Assembly (NCBI GenBank): GCA_017459605.1 | Contig: JAFUCQ010000119.1 | Coordinates: forward strand, 1-32,123 | DNA length: 32,123 nucleotides | DNA from: Atopobiaceae bacterium | Lineage (GTDB): Bacteria; Actinomycetota; Coriobacteriia; Coriobacteriales; Atopobiaceae | Reading direction: 5' to 3' | Part shown: positions 25,257 through 32,080 of the stretch, one piece after another | Position numbering within the stretch: the stretch's first letter is position 1 | Layout of the letters: every line of letters starts with the position of its first letter | The notes under the pieces: model-generated | Database searches by the model: none | Told to the model about the DNA's origin: nothing | Seen by the model: the letters and a program-made list of their open reading frames with translations, nothing else | Program-made: the position numbers and the translations under genes

Positions 25257-25310
25257 CGTGTAAGTCACAGCTGTCCTAAAACTCCAAAACGGACAAAACA
25301 AGGAGACACT

Positions 25311-26774
25311 ATGCTCATTTACAACACACGCACGCACAAAAAGCAGGAGTTCGAGCCTATCGAGCAAGGCAAGGTGCGTATGTATGTGTGTGGTCCTACC
25401 GTTTATGACCAAATCCCCATAGGCAACGCGCGCACGTTTTTGTCGTTTGACGTCAGTCGGCGCTATCTTGAGCACAAGGGCTACGAGGTAATCTTTGCGC
25501 AAAACCTCACCGACGTTGACGACAAAATCATCAATCGCGCCAATGAAGAGGGCCGCAGCGCAGCCGAGGTAGCCGAGGAATACTCCGATGCCTTTATCGA
25601 GCAGATGGCGCGCCTAGGTGTGGCAGAACCAACCATTCGACCACGAGCCACCCAAGAGATCGATGCCATGCTCGAGATGATTGAGTCGCTGATTGAGCAG
25701 GACAGCGCCTACGTTGTTGGTGGCGACGTGTATTTCTCGGTACGGAGCTGCCATAACTATGGCACTGTTTCGGGCAGAAATGTTGATGACCTGCGCGTTG
25801 GTGCTCGCGTTGAGGAGAATACCGACAAGCACGACCCACTCGACTTTGCCCTCTGGAAATCGGCAAAGCCGGGCGAGCCAAGCTGGAAATCCCCATGGGG
25901 AGAAGGACGCCCTGGCTGGCACACCGAGTGCTGTGCGATGATTCATCACTACTTGGGATGCCCGATTGATATTCACGGCGGTGGCGCTGACCTCGTGTTT
26001 CCTCACCACGAAAACGAGAGCGCTCAGGCAAGCTGCGCGTGGCATGAGCCGCTTGCAAACTACTGGATGCACGCGGGCATGCTTACCATCAATGAGGACA
26101 AGATGTCCAAGAGCTTGGGTAATTTCTACACGCTCAAAGAGGTACTCGACAGCTATCCTGCCGAGGCACTCCGCCTGCTTGCGCTCCAAACACACTATCG
26201 CTCTCCGCTCGATTTCTCGTTCCAACGTCTTGAGGGCATGGTGGGAAGCCTTGAGCGTTTGCGTGGTGCTGTGAGCAATTTACGCTGGGCAGCCGAGCAA
26301 ACATCCGAGCAAAGTACTGATCACGATGCGACGCTTGAGCAGGCACTTGAGCAGGCGAAGAGTGCTTTTGTTGCCTCGATGGATGATGACTTTAACACGG
26401 CTGGCGCTCTTGCCGAGGTCTTTGGTTTGGTGAGTGCTGCCAATAGCTATCTTGATGCAACGGGTAACAGCGTCAATCCCGAGCTGGCTCGTGCTGCAGC
26501 AGAGCTCGTGTGTGAGCTTTTGGCGATTCTTGGTATCAATCTGGAGCAGGAAAGCTCGGCGCTTCCTGCCGAGTTGGTTGAGCTTGCCGCATTGCTCACC
26601 GGATACACTGGTGAAAGTGCCGATGAGGCAGCCCAGCTTTTGCTCGATAAGCGCTCTGATGCGCGTGCATCCAAAGATTGGTCTGCGGCTGATGCTATTC
26701 GCGATGGCATTACTGCACTTGGATTGGTTGTTGAAGATACAGCAGCCGGTCCTCGTCTGAAATCTGCTGAGTAG
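25311..26774 (+). CDS. cysS: cysteinyl-tRNA synthetase
   Basis: 487 residues, class I. It charges tRNA-Cys. The HIGH-like motif is PIGNART after the zinc-ligand cysteine of YVCGPTVYD. Further zinc ligands lie in GWHTECCAMI and HGGGADLVFPHHENE. KMSKSLGNF is the KMSKS loop. The C-terminal anticodon-binding helical domain (DARASKDWSAADAIRDGI) is present. AAGGAG lies 6 nt before the ATG. The preceding 83-nt gap shows no T-box. Confidence 0.97.
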   Translation: MLIYNTRTHKKQEFEPIEQGKVRMYVCGPTVYDQIPIGNARTFLSFDVSRRYLEHKGYEVIFAQNLTDVDDKIINRANEEGRSAAEVAEEYSDAFIEQMARLGVAEPTIRPRATQEIDAMLEMIESLIEQDSAYVVGGDVYFSVRSCHNYGTVSGRNVDDLRVGARVEENTDKHDPLDFALWKSAKPGEPSWKSPWGEGRPGWHTECCAMIHHYLGCPIDIHGGGADLVFPHHENESAQASCAWHEPLANYWMHAGMLTINEDKMSKSLGNFYTLKEVLDSYPAEALRLLALQTHYRSPLDFSFQRLEGMVGSLERLRGAVSNLRWAAEQTSEQSTDHDATLEQALEQAKSAFVASMDDDFNTAGALAEVFGLVSAANSYLDATGNSVNPELARAAAELVCELLAILGINLEQESSALPAELVELAALLTGYTGESADEAAQLLLDKRSDARASKDWSAADAIRDGITALGLVVEDTAAGPRLKSAE

Positions 26775-26789
26775 GGATGAGTGTGAGTC

Positions 26790-27800
26790 ATGCCCAGCAA
26801 ATCTAACAAGCCAGCCAGTTCAGGCACAACAGGTCGCAGGCGGCCTCAGCCACAGGCGCAAACGAAGCCCAAGCCAAAGGCGCAAACTAAGCCTAAGCCA
26901 CAGGCGCAAATGAAGCCTAAAACAAAGAACAAAATTGTTCCTCGCGGACTTCCTGACGCGAGTCAAGACAAACGTGGGCGGCAGGCCCAGCGGCGCATAT
27001 CTCACGACCGGAATCGCCAGCGCACCAAGCGTTCGCGCAGCCAGCGTAGCGAGGCAGCCCAGCCTCTCTTTGTCGAAGGCCGCAGAGCCGTGGCAGAGTT
27101 GCTTGAATCGGGTGCGCACATTAAGCGGGTACTGGTAGCGCGTGGGTCTGATGAAAACTTGGCTCCCATCCTCGAGCAACTTGACGCACGGGAGCTATCC
27201 TATGAGCTGGTGTCTCGCCAAATGCTTGACGACATGTCGCTGAGGTCTGCTCACCAAGGCATTGTGGCAGAGCTTGAACCTATCAGCTATGCGAGCCTGT
27301 CCGAGCTTATCGCCGCTGCTGGAACGGGAGACGCCCTGATAGTAGTCCTCGACCATGTGGTAGACGAGGGTAACCTTGGTGCCATTATCAGAAGTGCAGA
27401 GGTGGTCGGTGCTGCTGGCGTGGTCATTGCCAAGGCCCGCGCGGCTTCAGTGGGTATTGGTGCTTACAAAACCAGTGCGGGAGCTGCCGCATACGTGCCC
27501 ATAGCTCAGGTCTCCAACATTGCGAGCGCCCTGAAGGAGCTCAAAGAGGCGGGCTTTTGGGTTGGCGCTGCTACCGAGCATGCAGAACAGCTGGCGTGGG
27601 ATGCTCCGCTCGAGGGTCGCTTGGCGCTGGTTATGGGCTCAGAAGAGCAGGGAATCTCACAGCTCGTGAGACAGGCGTGCGACTTTGAGTGCAAGCTATT
27701 GCAGCGAGGGAAAATCGAGTCGCTCAATGTAGCTCAGGCCGCCACCGTTTTGTGTTACGAGTGGCTGAGAAACACGATACAGCGCTCCAAGGAGAGTTAG
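26790..27800 (+). CDS. rlmB: TrmH/SpoU-family rRNA 2'-O-methyltransferase (RlmB-like)
   Basis: 336 residues. After a basic, low-complexity N-terminus (about 1-90) come the substrate-binding domain (LFVEGRRAVAELLESG) and the knotted SPOUT catalytic domain: motif 1 DEGNLGAIIRSAEVVGAAGVVI, motif 2 LALVMGSEEQGIS, motif 3 ESLNVAQAATVLCYE. It is likely to methylate a guanosine ribose in 23S rRNA (G2251-type). The exact target is inferred from family and from the cysS-rlmB-yacP order, which matches Bacillus. The ribosome site before ATG 26790 is weak. It follows cysS by 15 nt. Confidence 0.88.
   Translation: MPSKSNKPASSGTTGRRRPQPQAQTKPKPKAQTKPKPQAQMKPKTKNKIVPRGLPDASQDKRGRQAQRRISHDRNRQRTKRSRSQRSEAAQPLFVEGRRAVAELLESGAHIKRVLVARGSDENLAPILEQLDARELSYELVSRQMLDDMSLRSAHQGIVAELEPISYASLSELIAAAGTGDALIVVLDHVVDEGNLGAIIRSAEVVGAAGVVIAKARAASVGIGAYKTSAGAAAYVPIAQVSNIASALKELKEAGFWVGAATEHAEQLAWDAPLEGRLALVMGSEEQGISQLVRQACDFECKLLQRGKIESLNVAQAATVLCYEWLRNTIQRSKES
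26850..26921 (+). repeat. three 24-bp tandem repeats in the rlmB 5' region
   Basis: Units 26850-26873, 26874-26897 and 26898-26921 differ at a few bases and encode PQAQTKPK, PKAQTKPK and PQAQMKPK. They form a basic, disordered RNA-binding-like tail ahead of the enzyme domain. Confidence 0.85.
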
Positions 27801-27805
27801 GTCAG

Positions 27806-28363
27806 ATGGCTAAGGTGAGGCTGCCACTGCTTGTGGTCGACGGACACAACGTTATCTGGGGGAGCGAGCGCTACAAAGCGCTGATTGACGATATCACCCC
27901 GGCTGAGCGCTCTCCCTATGGAAACGACCCTTTTGAGCGCGCCCGAGAAGCCCTCGTTGCCGACGTTGCAGCATACGCCCAAGGCAGCTACGAGCCCATC
28001 ATCGTATTTGATGCAGCAGGAAATCTCAACACAGAACGCCCCGAGCAAAGCAAAGCGGGAGTGCGACTCATCTTTTCTCACACTGGCTTGAGCGCAGATA
28101 GCGAGATTGAACGGCTTGTGGCAAAGGCTCGGAGTCAAGAGCGCGAACTGTTGCTGGTGACGTCTGACAACACGATTCGTGCCACAGTTGGTGGGCTTCC
28201 AGTTACCTGTGTGTCAAGCGCTCTGCTTGCTCAAGATGTCGAGATTGTTCGCGATGATGTTGAAGCAGCCCGAGAAGAACGAAGCCATGCTCGCATGACC
28301 TTAGGCGACCGTCTTGATCCCGAGACGCGAGCAAAGCTGGATAAGCTACTTGGCCGCTCATAA
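27806..28363 (+). CDS. NYN/PIN-like endoribonuclease (YacP/Rae1 family)
   Basis: 185 residues. VDGHNVIWG at the N-terminus carries the first acidic metal ligand, IIVFDAAGN the second region, and VTSDNTIRATV the third, as in NYN-domain nucleases. In Bacillus the homologue Rae1 (YacP) cleaves mRNA on the ribosome A site; the same role is inferred here from family and from its place after rlmB. ATG 27806 is 5 nt after the rlmB stop, with GGAG inside the rlmB end. An in-frame longer version starting in rlmB is a shadow. It is the last gene before the repeat-rich gap. Confidence 0.85.
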   Translation: MAKVRLPLLVVDGHNVIWGSERYKALIDDITPAERSPYGNDPFERAREALVADVAAYAQGSYEPIIVFDAAGNLNTERPEQSKAGVRLIFSHTGLSADSEIERLVAKARSQERELLLVTSDNTIRATVGGLPVTCVSSALLAQDVEIVRDDVEAAREERSHARMTLGDRLDPETRAKLDKLLGRS

Positions 28364-28382
28364 CAAACACCTTCGCGTCTCA

Positions 28383-28527
28383 GACCTATAGCCATGCCAC
28401 ACAAACGTCCTCGAACCTCTGACGTATAGCCATGCCACACAAACGTCCTCGCTTCGTTGCGGATTGTTTGTGTGACAAGGCTATACGTCAGGCTGCGGAT
28501 TGTTTGTGTGACACGGCTATACGTCAG
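28383..28527. repeat. two direct copies facing two inverted copies (long nested hairpin)
   Basis: Left copies 28387-28413 and 28425-28451 are 27-bp perfect direct repeats (period 38). Right copies 28458-28491 and 28494-28527 are 34-bp direct repeats with one mismatch (period 36). Left and right are reverse complements: 28419-28444 pairs with 28466-28491 at 24 of 26 positions, and 28387-28406 pairs with 28502-28521 at 18 of 20. The core is GGCTATA...CACACAAAC in complement form. Confidence 0.9.
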
Positions 28528-28646
28528 AGCTGCGAATCAATGCTTCACTGCGAGAGCAAGATAGTTCAAGCGCAAAATCAAACTGCACAAATACCCAAAT
28601 ACTCTCTTTATCCGAATACTCTCTTGGATGGAATCTTTTGCCAATA

Positions 28647-28724
28647 AAAACTACCGACTATAGAAAATGAGGGACTACAATTCCTGCACAAACGTTATCC
28701 ACGCTTTCTATAGTCGGTAGTTTT
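28647..28724. repeat. perfect 20-bp inverted repeat with 38-nt spacer
   Basis: 28647-28666 and 28705-28724 are exact reverse complements (core CTACCGACTATAG). The spacer includes TTATCCACG, one base from the DnaA-box consensus TTATCCACA. The right arm ends in TTTT on the plus strand. Confidence 0.9.
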
Positions 28725-28899
28725 GTCGGAGAAGAGGCAATCAGCTTCTCAGTCCACAACTCATCTCAGGAAGACAGTTTTGAATATGAGTCCCTCTATT
28801 AGACCAGAATTGACCTAGAAGTTTTCGAGGCGCCAGTTTTGTGACCATCGATGTCTTTTTGCTTCCTCCTTTTTTATTTTTCAGCGGCTCGCTTGTCAG

Positions 28900-29895
28900 C
28901 TAGTTCCCCATTGTGCGGATACTCAAGGGAAGGTTGTTACGATTCTTATATGCCTCAACCTCTGCTAAGTAATGAGTTGCTCGCGCTGTTTGTTGTGTAT
29001 AAATGGCTGTAATTTCGTTCGTGTACGAGATGTAGTCAAGACGATTAATGCAGCCATCGAGTTTCGTGTTGACAACATCAATGCTCTCTTTTACACGACG
29101 GAGTTCGTTGTAGAGTAGGAGTTGGTTTGTTCGTATATTGTCGAGAATCTCTAGAGCCCTCTCCGAATTGACTATTAGTCTGTTCATTTGCTCCTCAGTC
29201 CTGTACTGTCTGTAGGCATCTCCAAGCTCAGTGCATAGTCCTGATTCAAAGTACTCGTATAGCTGACATATAGCAGGAAGTGTTTGGTATGTGGGATAGA
29301 TGGGACCATCCTTGTAATGTTCATCACGTAAGCTTTTGGTGTAGTCTTGCATCTTGTTAAGAGCGCTTATGTTCTTATTTAACTCTCCAATTGTCTTGGT
29401 ATCACGGTTGCGCATTCGTTTGTCGTTTTCTGACCACTTGTAATGCGCAGCCTTAAGATCCCTGTTGTCCTTAGCTTTGATTTTTGAGTTAATCGGTAGT
29501 TCAAATGCTTTGCCTATCATGATGCCTATTATGTAGCCAATGCCTACTCCTATTCCAATAGTAACCACCCCAGTTATCGGAAACCCTATTAGTAAATTCC
29601 AAAAATCATAGCGCTCAACCGCATGCGGCCAGTAGTCTATAAGGAGCACAATGGCAATTATTAGACCGCTTATCATTCCTAAGTTTTCACCCGTGTGGCC
29701 TACTTGAAACAGCTCCTTAGGTTTGAGATTGGACCATTCAGGGCTTTCACAGAAGTTCGGATAATGCTTCTGTTGAAGCGAGATTACATTTTTGGTCTGA
29801 TGAGAGATTATTTCATTGAGATTGAGCAAGTCGGTTTCGAGGCTGCGAGCTGTTTTGAGGTATTCGAGAAGATTTCGAATCTCAGCTTCAGTCAT
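28900..29895 (-). CDS. hypothetical membrane protein with coiled coils
   Basis: About 331 residues from ATG 29895, which has AAAGGGTG about 7 nt upstream; a GTG at 29904 sits inside that site and was rejected. I do not recognise the family. Residues 1-45 are a helical segment. Two hydrophobic helices lie at about 71-89 (MISGLIIAIVLLIDYW) and 101-128 (glycine-rich, VTIGIGVGIGYIIGIMIG). The rest is charged, coiled-coil-like helix, including LPAICQLYEYFESGLCTELGDAYRQY and a Glu/Arg/Lys-rich C-terminal stretch. Both long ends are probably cytosolic. Codon use is more AT-rich than neighbouring core genes, suggesting acquisition. It points away from the DUF4143 ATPase gene. Confidence 0.75.
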   Translation of the reverse strand: MTEAEIRNLLEYLKTARSLETDLLNLNEIISHQTKNVISLQQKHYPNFCESPEWSNLKPKELFQVGHTGENLGMISGLIIAIVLLIDYWPHAVERYDFWNLLIGFPITGVVTIGIGVGIGYIIGIMIGKAFELPINSKIKAKDNRDLKAAHYKWSENDKRMRNRDTKTIGELNKNISALNKMQDYTKSLRDEHYKDGPIYPTYQTLPAICQLYEYFESGLCTELGDAYRQYRTEEQMNRLIVNSERALEILDNIRTNQLLLYNELRRVKESIDVVNTKLDGCINRLDYISYTNEITAIYTQQTARATHYLAEVEAYKNRNNLPLSIRTMGN

Positions 29896-30060
29896 TGGTA
29901 TCACCCTTTAATCCACTCCATAATCTTGTTTTCAGCTATGAAAAGAATAAGGGGGGTCTGTCAAGGTGTCTTTTCAAAGGGAGTACGTCCTTAAGACAGC
30001 GACGGTTTTTGTCCTCTTAGGCGAGGTTCTCTTCAACAGAATGACAATCTTGTGAATCCT

Positions 30061-30102
30061 ATTGAGTAAAACTACTCAGTATATTGAGTAAAATTACTCA
30101 AT
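30061..30102. promoter_or_regulatory. twin palindromic operator upstream of the ATPase gene
   Basis: Two 20-bp palindromes spaced 22 bp apart: 30061-30080 (imperfect) and 30083-30102 (perfect, ATTGAGTAA-AA-TTACTCAAT); they differ at two bases. A possible promoter, TTGAGT (30084-30089) and TATTAT (30109-30114), overlaps the second palindrome, although the 19-nt spacing is long. Such paired sites usually bind dimeric repressors. Confidence 0.65.
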
Positions 30103-30158
30103 AGTGTGTATTATTCCCAAGTGAAAGAATGAGTGTCTGCTATAGGGAGCTGGAAGCT

Positions 30159-31364
30159 ATGTACGAGCGCGAGCAGGTTGCTACCATACAAAAACGAATA
30201 AGCGAGGTTGATAATCCTCTTATACAGGTAGTTGTAGGCCCGAGACAAACGGGCAAGAGCACGATGATCTCTCAGGCGCTTGAAAAGCTGTCTCAACCAA
30301 AGCATTTTGTAAGTGCAGATGATGAGCTGGCACCCACCCCAGACTGGATTAAAACCGAATGGCAGCAGGCTCGAAACTTACAATCACGCCATGGTCAAAC
30401 AACTATCCTTGCTATCGATGAAATACAAAAGATAAAGGGATGGCCTAATGTAGTAAAGGGACTTTGGGATGCCGATCGTCGTAACAACGTGAATCTTAAA
30501 ATCGTTCTTTCTGGTTCTTCAAGTATGCTCCTTCGACGAGGTTTAGAAGACTCGCTCAAGGGTCGTTTTGAACTCATTTACTCTCCACATTGGAGCTATG
30601 AAGAATGTCATGATGCGTTTGGATTTACTGAGGACAACTACCTTGTTTATGGTGGTTTTCCAGGAGCCTCCCGTTTTGTGGATGATGAATCTCGTTGGCG
30701 TGCATATATGCGCGACTCCATCATTGAGCCAACCATCTCAAAAGATGTACTTGAAGATGAAGATGTTCGTAAGCCAGCACTCATGAGAGCACTCTTTGAA
30801 ATGGGTGCTCGATTTTCAGCTCAAGAACTGTCCTATACAAAAATGCTCGGACAGTTGCAGGATGCGGGAAATACCACAACGCTTGCTCACTACCTAAACC
30901 TGCTTGATAAGGCTGGCATGCTGACGGGTCTTGAGCGATACAGCGAGAATGCAATATCTATGAGAAAGTCATCGCCACGATTATTGGTGTATGACACAGG
31001 TCTCATGACAGCCGTTACAAACAAGCCAAGCGCATTATTACTCGGAGATTCAGACCTCAAAGGTCATCTTGTCGAAAGTGTAGTAGGTGCACATTTGCTC
31101 AGCCTCTCTGTGCAACATGGCCTCAAGCTCAGTTGGTGGCGAGAAGGAATTTATGAGGTTGACTTTGTTGTATCTCAAGGTGATTTACTTTTTGCCATCG
31201 AAGTTAAGAGTGGTCGCACGAAAGCCCAAGGGGGAATGAATAAGTTTCTTTCTAAGTATCCACGGGCTCAGAGGATTGTGGTTGGAGGAAGTGCAGCTGG
31301 TTCTTGCACGCTTCAGGAGTTTTTAACAGATCAGCTGGATGTTCCATGGCAAGCTTCCAAATGA
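30159..31364 (+). CDS. AAA+ ATPase with C-terminal DUF4143 domain
   Basis: About 401 residues. Walker A GPRQTGKS (27-34), Walker B TILAIDEIQKI (82-92), sensor-like LSGSSSMLL, then a helical region. The C-terminal DUF4143 part ends in HLVESVVGAHLLSL ... YEVDFVVSQGDLLFAIEVKSG, where E, D and EVK resemble a PD-(D/E)xK nuclease core. These COG1373 proteins are widespread, often mobile, and of unsettled function. Start: ATG 30159 gives the usual MYxRE opening and has GGGAG 9 nt upstream. ATG 30129 is in frame but has a poor ribosome site. It is divergent from the unknown membrane protein and probably controlled by the twin palindromes. Confidence 0.85.
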   Translation: MYEREQVATIQKRISEVDNPLIQVVVGPRQTGKSTMISQALEKLSQPKHFVSADDELAPTPDWIKTEWQQARNLQSRHGQTTILAIDEIQKIKGWPNVVKGLWDADRRNNVNLKIVLSGSSSMLLRRGLEDSLKGRFELIYSPHWSYEECHDAFGFTEDNYLVYGGFPGASRFVDDESRWRAYMRDSIIEPTISKDVLEDEDVRKPALMRALFEMGARFSAQELSYTKMLGQLQDAGNTTTLAHYLNLLDKAGMLTGLERYSENAISMRKSSPRLLVYDTGLMTAVTNKPSALLLGDSDLKGHLVESVVGAHLLSLSVQHGLKLSWWREGIYEVDFVVSQGDLLFAIEVKSGRTKAQGGMNKFLSKYPRAQRIVVGGSAAGSCTLQEFLTDQLDVPWQASK

Positions 31365-31437
31365 TGACGAAATCCCGAAAAAAGCCGGCCGCGCCTAGCT
31401 GCTCATGAGAATCCCAGACATTCATTAAACGAACTCA

Positions 31438-31462
31438 AAACGAGCCTACACAGCGCTCGTTT
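31438..31462 (+). terminator. hairpin between the ATPase gene and the tRNAs
   Basis: AAACGAGC (31438-31445) pairs with GCTCGTTT (31455-31462) across a 9-nt loop. The U-run is short (TTTCTCT). It may end the ATPase transcript just before the tRNA promoter. Confidence 0.45.
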
Positions 31463-31468
31463 CTCTGC

Positions 31469-31474
31469 TAGAAT
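31469..31474 (+). promoter_or_regulatory. extended -10 box for tRNA-Thr(UGU)
   Basis: TAGAAT preceded by TG one base upstream (TGCTAGAAT). TACACA at 31447-31452 is a weak -35 with 16-nt spacing. The predicted start at about 31481 is just before the tRNA. Confidence 0.45.
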
Positions 31475-31483
31475 CTCCTTTGC

Positions 31484-31555
31484 GCCAGCATGGCTCAATG
31501 GTAGAGCACCGGCCTTGTAATCCGGCGGTTATGGGTTCGATTCCCATTGCTGGCT
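31484..31555 (+). tRNA. tRNA-Thr (UGU)
   Basis: 72 nt plus encoded CCA (31556-31558). The acceptor GCCAGCA/TGCTGGC is perfect. D-arm GCTC-GAGC, anticodon loop CTTGTAA with anticodon TGT, T-arm with TTCGATT. The 31-39 pair of the anticodon stem is C-T (mismatch). The discriminator base is T, as in the second tRNA-Thr below. Confidence 0.92.
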
Positions 31556-31570
31556 CCAGAGCACTCACAG

Positions 31571-31590
31571 GTCGGGGGATTTCCCCCGAC
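31571..31590 (+). terminator. strong hairpin after tRNA-Thr(UGU)
   Basis: A perfect 8-bp stem GTCGGGGG/CCCCCGAC with an ATTT loop, 12 nt after the CCA. No U-run follows (TATATGAGG), so it may be a 3' stabilising or processing hairpin instead of a full terminator. Confidence 0.5.
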
Positions 31591-31659
31591 TATATGAGGG
31601 CTGCGCGTGGGATTTTGTGCAGGAATGGTGTTTAGTTACGCCCGGCTACGTGTGTTGCG

Positions 31660-31688
31660 TTGACAATGCGTTAACTTCAACGTAATAT
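31660..31688 (+). promoter_or_regulatory. consensus promoter for the tRNA-Tyr/Thr/Met-tuf transcript
   Basis: A perfect TTGACA (31660-31665), 17-nt spacer and TAATAT (31683-31688). The predicted start at about 31695 lies 44 nt before tRNA-Tyr. It is the best sigma-70-type promoter seen in the window. Confidence 0.8.
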
Positions 31689-31738
31689 CCTAACGCCCGC
31701 ACGAAATGTCTCGTGCAGAGAGCTTGAAAAATGGATAT

Positions 31739-31819
31739 GGGGATGTGGCACAGCGGCAACTGCGGCGGACTGTAAATCCGCTCCCTATGGGTTCCCTGGT
31801 TCGAGTCCAGGCATCCCCA
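31739..31819 (+). tRNA. tRNA-Tyr (GUA)
   Basis: 81 nt plus encoded CCA (31820-31822). Acceptor GGGGATG/CATCCCC, anticodon loop CTGTAAA with anticodon GTA, a long variable arm as expected for bacterial tRNA-Tyr, T-arm CCTGG-TTCGAGT-CCAGG. Confidence 0.95.
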
Positions 31820-31827
31820 CCATCCAG

Positions 31828-31900
31828 GCCCGTGTAGCTCAGTCGGTAGAGCACTTCGTTGGTAACGAAGAGGCCACCGGTTCAAGTCCGGTCGCGGGCT
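31828..31900 (+). tRNA. tRNA-Thr (GGU)
   Basis: 73 nt plus encoded CCA (31901-31903). Acceptor GCCCGTG/CGCGGGC (one G-T pair), D-arm GCTCAGTCGGTAGAGC, anticodon loop TTGGTAA with anticodon GGT. It lies 5 nt after the CCA of tRNA-Tyr. Confidence 0.95.
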
Positions 31901-31913
31901 CCATTTCAAGAAT

Positions 31914-31987
31914 GGCGGTGTAGCTCAGTTGGTCAGAGCACGCGGTTCATACCCGCGGCGTCACTGGTTCGAATCCAGTCACCGCTA
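31914..31987 (+). tRNA. tRNA-Met (CAU), probably elongator
   Basis: 74 nt plus encoded CCA (31988-31990). Acceptor GGCGGTG/CACCGCT with a G-T first pair; anticodon stem CGCGG/CCGCG, loop TTCATAC with anticodon CAT. It lacks the three G-C anticodon pairs of initiator tRNA. A lysidine-modified tRNA-Ile2 with the same anticodon cannot be excluded. Confidence 0.85.
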
Positions 31988-32080
31988 CCATTGGGAACTT
32001 GCGGCACAAAGCCGCTTGGCATAGGCAAGGAACGGAAAACTCAAAACGAGGATATACCGTTTCCAAAAGGAGGTTTGGCA

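Larger units (their letters stand above)
28364..28899. other. 536-bp gene-free gap with two inverted-repeat structures
   Basis: This gap lies between the convergent rae1-like gene and the membrane-protein gene. It holds the nested repeat cluster 28383-28527, an 11-bp direct repeat AATACTCTCTT at 28598-28608 and 28615-28625, and the 20-bp inverted repeat 28647-28724. From 28725 to 28899 the DNA is AT-rich with a run of T (28869-28881), and no gene was recognised. Confidence 0.7.

Noticed and set aside
25228-25310. T-box leader before cysS
   Set aside because: The gap is only 83 nt and lacks a T-box consensus; only small stems are present.
28383-28527. Possible CRISPR array
   Set aside because: Only two direct copies per side, the two sides are inverted, spacers are 2-11 bp, and no cas genes are present.
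28432-28647. 71-codon open frame across the nested repeats
   Set aside because: Its sequence is produced by the repeat copies (repeated ADCLCD-AIRQ), it has no ribosome site, and it ends in low-complexity DNA.
31484-31558. Island attachment site duplicated from the tRNA-Thr 3' end
   Set aside because: I looked for a second copy of the tRNA 3' end in 28364-31480 and saw none; no integrase is present.
31646-31909. 87-codon minus-strand open frame over the tRNAs
   Set aside because: It is antisense to tRNA-Tyr and tRNA-Thr; the LDSNQG-type peptide is the well-known artefact of reading tRNA genes backwards.
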